NCBI GenBank assembly: GCA_036768485.1
Contig: JAVLUZ010000342.1
Span: 1,420,249-1,484,248, forward strand
DNA from: Mermis nigrescens
Lineage: Eukaryota > Nematoda > Enoplea > Mermithida > Mermithidae
Reading direction: 5' to 3'
DNA length: 64,000 bases
Shown here: piece after piece, positions 32,901 through 44,900 of the stretch
Layout of the letters: every line of letters starts with the position of its first letter
How positions within the stretch are numbered: position 1 is the stretch's first letter
Program-made: the position numbers and the translations under genes
Notes under the pieces: model-generated
Databases searched by the model: none
What the model was told of the DNA's origin: nothing
What the model saw: the letters and a program-made list of their open reading frames with translations, nothing else

Positions 32901-35900
32901 CCAATTTTGGTTTCTTGTATAATCGGATTAACGTACAAGCGAGTTGTATAACTTGGCACACTGGGACAACTTTTGTGGTGAACTTGATGGTGTAATTGAA
33001 AAGACCACCTTGGCTGTAAGCCACTCACAAATTTGTGCCAAACATGCTCACAAAATTTGACGTATAAAATAAAATGCAAACTTAGAGGACCAGTAGCTGG
33101 AGAGCAGTGCACTGCAGAAAGCTGCAAATGTGCACAAATGTCAACAATAAGGGTGTTTGCAGCTGGGCACAACAATATTAAATAAGAGGCAATAGCTGCT
33201 GATATAAATTGGCACAAAAATGCACCAAAAAAATCAATATGCAAATTTTTGTCTATATTCTGAGCCAATTATCAGAGAGTGGAACATCTCGGATTTTCTC
33301 ATTTCTTTCATTTGCTGAATGAGAATTTATTTCTCTACACGATAATATTCCTTTAACTTTGTTCCCAGACCTTGTAATGAGGAATAATTGCCTCAGAAGT
33401 AAGCGTACCCACTTGCGTGCTGCGCGTGCATCAGTGGGAAATAACAAACTTTGGTATCTTGTATAATTAATTTAAAGTTTGGGAGAGTAGTATAACTTTG
33501 CACGCTGGGACGACTTTTTGTGGTGAATTTGTTGGTGTTATTGAAACGACCATATTGGCTGCTAGCCACTTGCAAATTTGTGCCAAACATGGTCATAAAA
33601 TCGAACGTATAAAATAAAATGCAAACTTTAAGAACCAGTAGCTAAAGAGCAGTGCACTGCAGAAAGCTGCAAATGTGCACAAAGCTCAATGGTGAGAGTG
33701 TTTGCATCTGGGCACAACAATAGTTAATAAGAGGCAATAGCTGACAATATAAGTTGACACAAAAGTGTCTAAAAAATCAATTTGCAAATTTTGGTCCATT
33801 TTCTGGACCAAATATCAGGGTATGGAACATCCCAGATTTTCTTATTTCTAGCATCTCCTGAAAGAGCATTTATTCTTCCACAAGATACTATTCCTTTGAT
33901 TTTGTTCCCTTGCCTCAGAAGAAGGGTACCCACATGCATGCTGTGCATGCATCAGCAGAAAATAAACTTTGGTATCTTGTATAAACAGTTTAAAGTATGA
34001 GAGAGTAGTACAACTTGGCATCCTAAGACAACTTTTCGTGTTGAATTTGATCCTGTAATTGAAACGACTACGTTGGCTGTTAGCCACTCACAAATAGGGA
34101 CCAAATATGCTCACAAAATTTATTGTATAAAATAAAATGCAACTTACAACTAGCATCCACTGAGAGAGCATTTATTTCTCTACAAGTTGCTATTCATCTG
34201 ATCTGATTGCTTCAGAAGTAAGAGTGCCCACTTCTGTGCTGCACATGCATTAGTGGAAATTAGCTAGTTTAAATAATTTTGGTTTTAGTTTAAAAAGTGA
34301 TATGACATCCAAACTTAGCCTCAAAAATGGCCACAAATTTTACATTGTAGGCTGTATCATACCAATCATGTACATTTTATACAAAAGGCAGCTGGTCATT
34401 TATCTTTGTATAGTCCTCGCATTGGTCCAAGGTGGCTTTACCACTGCCAGCTGATGCAGCTCGCAGCCCTATTGCCAAGGGGCTACACACGTTAGCCAGG
34501 CAAGGCCAGCCATGGGTAGGATCACTTAATTGATAAAATGCCATTCCTTAATGCAACTGACATCTACCCAGATCTCATTATCTCCCACTACTACAGCCAA
34601 ACAACAGACCAAGTTGGCAGGATATAATTAGCATTGCAGCCATGAGAGTAGTCTTAGCTAACATATCCATAGCTGGCAGGAAAATATTCACATATTTGCT
34701 GCCAGAATCATTTTAGGAAGTGTCCACAGGAAAATAATTTGCATCCTAGTCAAAAGAAAATTTCTGCAAACCCAGCCCCCTGCCCCACTATATATATATA
34801 TGGACCCAACCGGGTTGTATTAGGATTAAAAGGAAGAGCTACACGTATTATACGCTCATACATTTTTATTTTTATGAATTTCATGATGATTGTCAGCCAA
34901 TCATGGTTCTTGAAAGTTTGCATTTTTTATATGTTGAATTTTGTGAGCATGTTTGGCACAAATTAGTGAGTGGCTTACAACCAATGTGGTCGTTTCAATT
35001 AAACCATCAAATTCAGCACAAAGAGTTGTCCCAGGGTATCAAGTTGTACTACTCTTCCGTACCTTAAACTGATTATACAACATACCAAAGTTTGTTATTT
35101 TCGAATGATGCACACGCCACATTCATGTGGGTACCCTTCTTCTGGGGCAATTATTCCTCATTACAAGGTCTGGGAACAAAATCAAAGGAATGATATCCTG
35201 TAGAGAAATAAATTCTTTCAAGAGATGATAGAAATAAGAATATCTGAGATGTTCCACACCCTGATATATGGCCCACAAAATAAGCCAAAATTTGCATATT
35301 GATTTCTTTGACACTTTTGTGCCAACTTATATTGGCAGCTATTGCCTCTTATTGACTATTGTTGTGCCAAGACGCAAACAACCTCATTGTTGACATTTGT
35401 GCATATTTGAAGTTTTCTGTAGTGCACTGCTCTTTAGCTACTGGTTCTTGAAGTCTGCATTTCATTTTATGCGTTTAATTTTGTTACCATGTTTGGCACA
35501 AATTTGCAAGTAGCTAGCAGCCAATATGGACGTTTCAATAACACCAACAAATTCACCAGAAAAAAGTCGTCCCAGAGTGCCAACTTATACTACTCTCCCA
35601 TACTTCAAATTGATTATACAAGATACCAAAGTTTGTTATTTTCCACTGATGCACGTGCAGCACGCAAGTGGGTACGCTTACTTCTGAGGCAATTATTCCT
35701 CATTACAAGGTCTGGGAACAAAGTCAAAAGAATATTATCTTGTAGAGGAATAAATTCTCATTCAGGAAATGAAGGAAATGAGAAAATCCGAGATGTTCCA
35801 CACTCTGATAATTGGCCCAGAATACAGATAAAAATTATCATATTGATTTTTTTGGGCATTTTCGTGCCAATTTATATCAGCAGCTATTGCCTCTTATTTA

Positions 35901-38900
35901 ATATTGTTGTGCCCAGCTGCAAACACCCTTATTGTTGACATTTGTGCACATTTGCAGCTTTCTGCAGTGCACGGCTCTCCAGCTACTGGTCCTCTAAGTT
36001 TACATTTTATTTTATATGTCGAATTTTGTGAGCATGTTTGACACATATTTGTGAGGGGCTAACAGCCAAGGTGGTCTTTTCAATTACATCATCGAATTCA
36101 CCACAAAAAGTTATCCCAGTGTGCCAAGTTATACTACTCGCTTATACATTAATCTGATTATACAAGAAACCAAAATTAGCACTTTTTAACACGCACATGC
36201 ATTTTTTGAGTAGGGGCTCTTCGTGTAAGCAGCTCTACCTCAAGAACCAAGACACATTAGGGTCTAATATTTTACCCCAATCAGTTTAGGGTCATGGGCT
36301 ACATTGGTGCCGAATTTCATCAAAATTGGAGATGGTCGACTGGGAGCCTTGGTTGAACTGATATGGAATGACCCTTAGGTTACTTTCCGAACATTCTAAA
36401 TTTATAGTCTTGTATTCCATGGAATTTTGCAATTTTCTCATGAATAAAGTTTTGTGGAACAAGTTTGTGTCACTAATGCAATTTTTTGTTTGTAATAAAA
36501 TAATCTGCGCTTTTTTCGCTCAAAAATTATTTTTCAAGTTCTGACTGAATACAGAGTTGCTAAATAGTGTCTTCAACGTGAAATTTGAGCACTTATCTAT
36601 TGGTTAAGTGTTGTTAAGGATTGCTTGCATACAGGGGCCTTGGTTGGGGGTATCACTCTCTTGCTCCCCCAAAAATCCGGCGGACCCCCCGAAAACTAAT
36701 GAACCTCGACATCCAATTTTCAATGATATTTTTGGCGATAGTCCCCATCGGATCCCCTCGGAATTTCGCTGCTGCCCAAGTATGATTGCTAGTCCAATGC
36801 TGTGACATTAGACGTCGCTGTTTTATCCAATATAGTAATATTAAACATGTATGTATGTACGATGACGTCCTGCTATAACCGGCCGTGCAATCCTTAACTA
36901 AGCATAAGGTTTGTTGAGCTTCCAGATTTCATATTTTGTACACATGTATACAGGGGCGTAACCCGGATTTATTCGAGGGGGTGAGATTTTCGAAGTCCTA
37001 TACTCGTATATCAAGAATCGTTAAAAGATACACGAAAATAATGGCTTTTTTGAGCGTTTCTCGACGAGATCTATGCCGTAATAGAGAAAAAATTTTTAAA
37101 AATTGAAAAATTTTCTTGCTTGATTTCGAACTTGGATATCAAAAATCTATCCTTTAAGCTATCTGTATGACGAATTTGTCAACATGGAATTAAAGCTCGA
37201 CTCCAAAACATTTTTAAATACTTGTCTTTGCATTTAACTTTGCGGTTTTGCGAAGAAAACTAATGAAGATATAAATCGGCGCGAAGTGTTTAAATTTCGA
37301 CACATTCACTAAAAGTGTGCTAGAAACGTATTTTGGCTGTCCTTTTCGTAGACTTCAAGAATTTTTAATTTTTTCTTCTAGGGGACCCTTGTGAAAAATT
37401 AAATATTTTCTTATTTAGGGGGGGGGGGGGGGAACCGGCCCCCGTCCCACGCTGGTTACGCCCCTGCATGTATATATGTACAGGGTGTTTGAGAATACGG
37501 TGCACTACCAAAAAAGATATACTGTAACGCACATTTAAAGTAGAGCTGTGCCGGGGCCAGGCCCCGGCGCCGGGGCCAGGCTGGCCCCGGCACCGGGGCC
37601 GGGGCCAGTGTTATAATTGATTATAATGTAGAAAATTGATAATGTTTTGAGCAGATTTACCTTCAAGCACAATTTCAAGCAACACCACTCATCTTGCTAA
37701 TTCAAATCTTTATTTTATTATGTCAGGTTGGTGCAAATTTCTAGTTAATAATCAAAATTGACATATCTTGAATTGCAATTCATATAGCCGAGCTTTCCAG
37801 CTTGCTTGGTAGCAGACAGCTACGTCTATCAGAACAAATAGAATAATAAGCCTAAAAAAGTGCGAAGTAAAGCTAATTGAAAAACGCGTCCAAGTCAGAG
37901 GAGTTAAATCCATACATGGGCCGCTCAAAAATTATAGGGTTCCAAAACTTTTCGAAGTCAAAAAAGCGCCTGATAATATATGGTAGGGCGAAAAAACACC
38001 GTTTTCTTGCGTTTCTCAATGAGAGCTATCCATTAGCATCAAAAAAATCGCAGAAACACAAAAAATTCTGAAAATAAATTTCTGGGGCGTCTAGCGGATT
38101 TTTTTTGGGGGGAGAGTGTGAATTCTGGGGGTCTAGACCATAGGAGGGCAGCACCGAAATTTTGGGAGTGTGAAAAAATTTCTGGGGGGTGGTGGTGAAA
38201 AAACACCATTTTCCGACGTTTCTCGTCGAGCACTATCCCTTGGCATCAAAAAATCGCTAAAAAAGCAAAAAAAATTCAAAAATTGAATTCTGGGGGGGTA
38301 TTCCAACTTCTGGGGGATGCATACCCCTAACCCCCCCACGCCCACGTCCCAAGCCTCCCAATGCCCATGTTCTGTTATATCTTGTAATCCCAACAAATAT
38401 TAACGCTTGACGCGCATATCTACTAGCAAGAATATATATGTACATAGGTATAAGGGGTAGGGTAGGGTGAACACCGGTAAAGCACGCTTTACTTGGCCCC
38501 GGCCCCGGTAAAAAAGGCGGCCCCGGCACAGCTCTAATTTAAAGTTAACGATTGAAATTTTGCAAGAGTATTGTCCAATGTTAGCTTGTCTGTCTGATGA
38601 CATTTTATCACACGATAAAGATTTCTTTTATGTCCAGGGCCTTTCTCCTAGAACTACGCAGTTCGAGTTTTGGCGCAGAATTTTTTAAAGATTTTTGCCT
38701 AAATAGTGATATCTGACAGCTCGTAGAGACATTTGAACAATAATTCTTGTGCAAAATATTAACTAACAATATTGCACTTCTAATAAAGCAAATTTTAGAG
38801 CCTGCGTCAACAAAATAATCATTCAATTCGTCAATCAGTTCCGCTACTGTTCAAAACGCCTGTCTAAGCTGTAAAAGGTCATTTTGAGTTCCACTTACTG

Positions 38901-41900
38901 TAACTTTACAGCAAAATTAGTTGAGTGCGTCAAATAAAATATATCACATTTGTTGTTAGTGTTTGTCTCCAAATGCTGATAATTTCAGCGCTGTCAAAGT
39001 GTGTTTTTCTTGAAATAAATCCGTCTCAATTTTGGCAAAAGTTTTGAAGAATAGTTTTTTCCGCCAAAAATCGTACTATGTAGTTTTAGAGAAAAGCTAT
39101 GGATTTACAAAAAACGCTTTGTTTTCTACAAAATTTTGCCAAGCAAGCAAGCAAACATCAAACACACTCTGGTAAAATTTTAATTGCTAATTTTAAGTAT
39201 ACGCTACAGTATGCCATTTTTAGTAGGGTACCGTTTTTTATTAAAACAGCCTGTACGTCTATCGTTTACTGTCAACTTTCAACCAGACTTTTATAAGCCA
39301 AAAAATGCACTTAGTAAAAAATTGAAAAATACGTTACAGTAGGTATACCATTTTTAATAGTGTACCGTTTTTTATTGAAACAACCTGTACATATATCGTT
39401 TGCTGTCAACTTTCAACAAGATTTTTATAAGTCCGAAAATCCACTCGGGTAAAAAAAATTGAAAAATGAAACGGATAAAAAATCAAAAATCCTATAAATT
39501 TATTTCTCAGCGTCAGTCGTTCACGTTCCCGCTCTCGCAGGCGTCACGGTCGTCGTCGCAGTCGCTCGCGTTCTCGATCTCGATCGCGAGACTTCCGTCG
39601 CCATAGCCGAAATTCGGGATCGCGGTTCTTTGGGCCGCGGGTTTGTTATTTTTTCATTATTATTATGTTGTATTCATAAGATATTGCTTCGCGTAAAAAT
39701 TATTATTTTACTTTTTATTTATTGATATATTGAATTATTTATTTTTATACTTTTATATTTTTAAGTTTAGTTTTGTATTTTTCCAACTTTATTCGCATAT
39801 GGGAGAAATGGGAAAAAATATAAAAAATAGAAAAAATAAAAAAATACTACTTAATGAAATCATAAGTTTCTTGCATAGTCGGCTCGATCATTCTGGAAGC
39901 ACTTGTTGCTTTATTCATGCTTTTTTGTATACATATGTATGTACGTACAATCGTCAAGGATTTATCTGCCTGTACAAGGATTTTCTGGAGGTTTTTCGGG
40001 AAATAAAAATGGTGAGAATATTGAATTAATTCTGGCGATTTCGTCTGATTTGTTTTTAATTTTTTTTCGTTAGGCCTCGAAATTCGGTTTCAAATGGTGA
40101 GAGTGCCGATCGAAATTTATTTTCAATTTTCTCAACAATCTCTCAATAAATTTAGGCTTGAATGAAGGCCGTTAAGATTTGTAGTTTTTGTTTAAATTGT
40201 CAAGATCGAAAAAGACAGTTTTAGGGCACCTAGAACGCATTACTAAGCCATGATATTACATATGTAATATAGTAAAATTTACATTGCAAAATCGTATTTA
40301 CCTTACTTGGTTTTTCATTCAAATGAACGCTAATATGTACGTATATGTACATTCCTTTGATCGAATTTAAAAAATTTCCGGATTTTATCTAAGAAAGTGT
40401 ATTTTGTAAATCAGTGAGTGAACAAAAATACTTCAGAATCGAATTCCAGCAAATGAATTAATCATGTTTAGCTTTGTGCTTAGACGTAATTTCCACGATG
40501 ATCAGTGTTTAAAAAGATGGCCTGTACGGTCGTGTGTTTCGCATAAATTTGTCGCGAATTTATTGTGATCTGATTGAATGTATGCTTCAGTTACACATTT
40601 TTGTTGTGAAGTGAAATGGAAAAAATCGGCTGAATTTATATGAAACAGGTTATGCAGTTTTCGCCTATAAAATCTTGTTTTATACAAAATTTTATTGCCT
40701 ATATATATTACAACACAGGACGTCGTCATATCTTTGGCATTGCTGCGTTAAATATGTCGACGTTCTATGTTATAGCTTAGGCAAAGTAATCCTTAGCAAA
40801 ACTTAAGGACTGTTAAGTATTTCAATTTCGAGGCGAAAACTGTATCTCGACCTTGGCAAAGATCGAATAGATTATTATGATTCGAAAAATGAGCTTGCTA
40901 AGCGAGAGTTGTAAACCATGAGAAAGAGCTTTATGCCTTTAAGTTTCTCTTGGTTTACAACTCTCGCTTAGCACGCTCATTTTTCAAGATTATTATGCCT
41001 TGTTTAATTCAGTCTTTTAAAGAGTGAGAATGCTATTAAAATATTAAATTTAAATATTTATTTATTTATTGAATAAATATTTTACGTTCTAAAATAGTCC
41101 AAATGTTTTAGTTCGTTCTATGAACGAAGACGTAAGAAGTATAGAATGAATAAAAGAAGAGCGATGGTGTGAAGCTGAAAAGCAAGATGATCTGTGCCTA
41201 CACTTTACACCATTCAAATCAAATCTTAAGTGCTCGAGTTGCTGAAACAAGTTGGGAAATGTGAAAAAGAGAAACTTGTTAAGAAAAGTGTACACTCAGA
41301 AATCAAAAGAAGAGCGAAAATTGCACGCCCGGTAACGCGGATTATAAACGAATTGATCAATAAAAGGAAATCTCAGTCTCGGGTAGATTAAAAAAACAAA
41401 TATACATTTTTTCGCGAAATCGTCAAATCGTAAAATTCGGACGGTAAGAGCTCAAAATTTTGGGAGGAAGCAGTCGGCTATTTTTGGGAAGGGGGATGAC
41501 CAAATATGCACAGCATGGCCGATCTGAGGGAGGTCAGGCTGTCTGGGGGGTCAGAAATTGAGCTTTTGCGGGCCAAGATGAATTCAAAAACTAGTATAAG
41601 CGCTAAGATAGCGTTAAAATTAGTTTATTCACACTTCCTGGTCAATTTAAAGCACTTATGAGGAAAAATTTTAATTTTCATCCATTTTTTGCCCATCATT
41701 TTGCGTCATTTTTCCAATGAAATTTCCCATGCTTTTGTTGTGGATGGGGGGTTTAGAAGACCCTCAGCGTGCATGTACATAAGCATGGGGCTTTGGACAC
41801 TCAGAATCTGGATGACCCTCCCTTAAAATCGATAGACACCTATTTGAATTTTTGGTGCTGTTTTTGGCGATTTGGCCCCAACGGACCCCCAGAATTTTGT

Positions 41901-44900
41901 TGCTGCCCATGCTGATCAATGTCTGGCCAAAATGGCTAAAAATGACATAAAACGCTAGTTTTTAACCAAAAATTGGGACGGGGTAAAAAAATCTGGGTAC
42001 TTCGGAGTATCCCCTTTGTTACATATTTGGTAAAGTTACAGTAATCCAGTATTTTTATGATGGATTGCGTAACAGCTGAAAACTATCATTAGGATTGTCC
42101 GCCGCCCTCTCGCTGTCTGGGAATCTTTGGCATGAATGTTAACACGACTGAATCGACGTTGGCCCACTATTTTCAACCGTACGGCAAAATTGACAAAATC
42201 CAGATTATATACGATGCAAAAGTAAGTTGGTGTGATAAAAATTAGTTCGGAATTGGCTTAATCTAATGGAACAGTTTTTTAATTAATTGGCTTGTTTACT
42301 CAGTGGCTCGTTTTACTCAATATGACGGGTAAAGTGACCGCCGGTCCATTATAATCAAAAAGTTTATCTTGAGGCTGACAATTTCTAATTGAAAAAGTCG
42401 CTCCCATGCTTCGAAATGCCATATTTTTCTGTCTTCATCCCAAATTAGACTTCCATTTCTGTCACCGAGTTTAGAATTTCGTTGTTTACCCACTGCGAAG
42501 TAAGCATATCTACAATCAGGCACGTAGCTGGCCGTCTTATTTGGAGGGCCAACACCAATTTTGGGGAGACTAAGCCCAAAAAGGCCAAAAATAGCACAAA
42601 ATAACGTTTAAAAAGTCCTACTTTTCGACGATTTTTCTGAATTTGGGGGGGTTCGACCCCCCCCTCATTCCCCCCAGAGATACATGCCTGTCTGCGATTA
42701 GTAAAGTCACTTCTCTTCATAAGGTCACATGAACGGCTATAATGGCTCGAATAACACAATCGATTCGTATTATAGAAATATGCGTTTTTATGTTAAGCTT
42801 ACGATAATGCTGATATACATTCCGTTTCTTTCGTTAGGTAATATTAAAATGTGAATCGTTATTATCAATTGGTTATTTAATTGCCTATTTCCTGAATCGA
42901 TGTAAATCGACTAAATTTAATCTGAAGCGACCAAATTTTTATTACGCAAAGCAATATTACTGTAGCGTAAAGAGGAACCACCTTTGTAAACTTTTGCGTG
43001 CCCGATAATAGTCGCTTTCGATGCATATTCATTATCAGTTAATAAGTTAATTATTAAACTATTTCATTAAATAAAGCTGCCCAATTTTTAAATTAGTTTT
43101 ATTTAACCATATTTGATGATGTAAGACTTTGAAAGTATACTAGGCGCGGCGGGGCCGTTCCTCGCTTCATTGGTCGGTCATCGTGAAAACATTTGTTTCA
43201 GCTTATTTGTTACCATAGGTGGGCGCCACCAGAGTTCTGGGGGTGCATGATTTTTTCAAAGGTCAAAAACGGCGTTAAAAATGGTGTTATGGCTGAAAAA
43301 TACCATTTTTCAATGTGAGACTCATCGAGCACCATCCATTGGCATAAAAAATTGCGAAAAAAACGAAAAAAATTTTCAAATTAAATTCTGGGGGTATTTT
43401 GGTTTTTTGGGGGGTGCATACCCCTAAACCCCCATGCGTAGGTAATGTAATATATTGTACATGCTAGCTTTCATCGTACAGATGAATAATGCTGGGAATT
43501 GATTGTGGTACTTTCTCAAAAACGATTTCGTTTATTTATATTTGTTTCTATCTTTAGCCTACTTAATCGAATATGTTGCGTAAACTTTGTTTTTTAATCG
43601 CTAATTATGATACATTTTCGACTGTTTATATGCTGCTTCGAATTCTTAGACTGTCCATTGTCAGGTACGTAGCTGGCCGTCCTATTTTTTGGGGGACCAA
43701 GACTAATTTTGGGGGTCCAAGACCAAAAAGGCCAAAAATACCGTTTAGAAAGTCCCATTTTTCCAGTTTTTCGGACCCCATTCCCCCATAGCTACGTGCC
43801 TGTCCATTGTATGAAACAATAAACATTTGTACGCGTACATTCTGAGTTTAAATTACGTAGATTAGCTCTTACAAATTTGGCTTTAAATTTTGGCTGGCAG
43901 CGGCTCAAACGGTTTATTCAACCGTGCTTTTAATGTTGTGTCACGATCGTGCTAAGGATTTTTCGAATTTTACATATTTCAGAGTGGCAGATCGCGTGGA
44001 TTCGCTTTCATTTACTTCGACAGTACTCATGACGCCCTTGATGTAAGTCCTCTTATAAATTATAATGATTACGCCTTATTTTGGATGTGATTTTGAGAGG
44101 GTGGCGCTAGTTTTTTGTTTGTTTTGAACATTTCTTGACCAGCTTTAAACGATATCGAAGAAAAAAACAAAAAATACGGTTTTTTAAATTTAATTTCAAT
44201 TTTTCGGTGCTGAGCTGACCGCTTTTACCTGCTGTGCATTTTTGCATTTTTTTACTTGTCCATGTAACACGTGTTTATCACACATGGGTGTGGGGGAGTT
44301 TGGGGGGGGGGGGTATGCACCCCCCCAGAAGTTGAAATACCCCCCCCAGAAATCAAAATACCCCCCCCCCCCCCAGAAAATTTTTTTTGCTTTTTCAGCA
44401 ATTTTTTGATGCCATTGGATAGAGCTTGATGAGAAACGTCGAAAAATGGTGTTTTTTTCGCCATACCACCATTTTTAAGGCCATTTTTGACCTTTAAAAA
44501 TTTTTTCACCCCCCCCAGAAATTTTTTCACCCCCCCAGAATTTCGGTGCTGCCCACCTATGGTGTTTATACGTACCATACGTGGGCGTGGGGGTCTGGCT
44601 GGACCTAATCTGGCGGCCCCCAAAATAAATAGATACCCAGAATTCAATTTTTGATGCTATTTTTGGCGATCGGTGGAATATGAATCTGGATTTGAATTTT
44701 TTTGAAAAAAATTGAAAATTTTGAGTGTTTTGGTATTTTTCAGAATTTGGCTGCAGCTACTTAAAAAAATCGTCCTCATTCGTTTTTTGTTTTTTGATCG
44801 GTTATGTTATGGGCGGAATATTCGAATTCGCGCTTGTAAAAGCTTTTGTTGTTGCTGTTTTGTTTTGTTTGATTTTAATTTGATTTATTTAAATAATTTT

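Noticed and set aside
32706..36374. The large inverted repeat as a CRISPR-like array or an assembly palindrome artefact
   Set aside because: Repeats are ~530 bp without short spacers, and the arms are diverged and flanked by TTAG duplications, which fits a transposon better than a mirror artefact.
44252..44647. 131-codon minus-strand frame with Gly/Pro runs
   Set aside because: It is the translation of the C/G runs of the MITE at 44279-44561.
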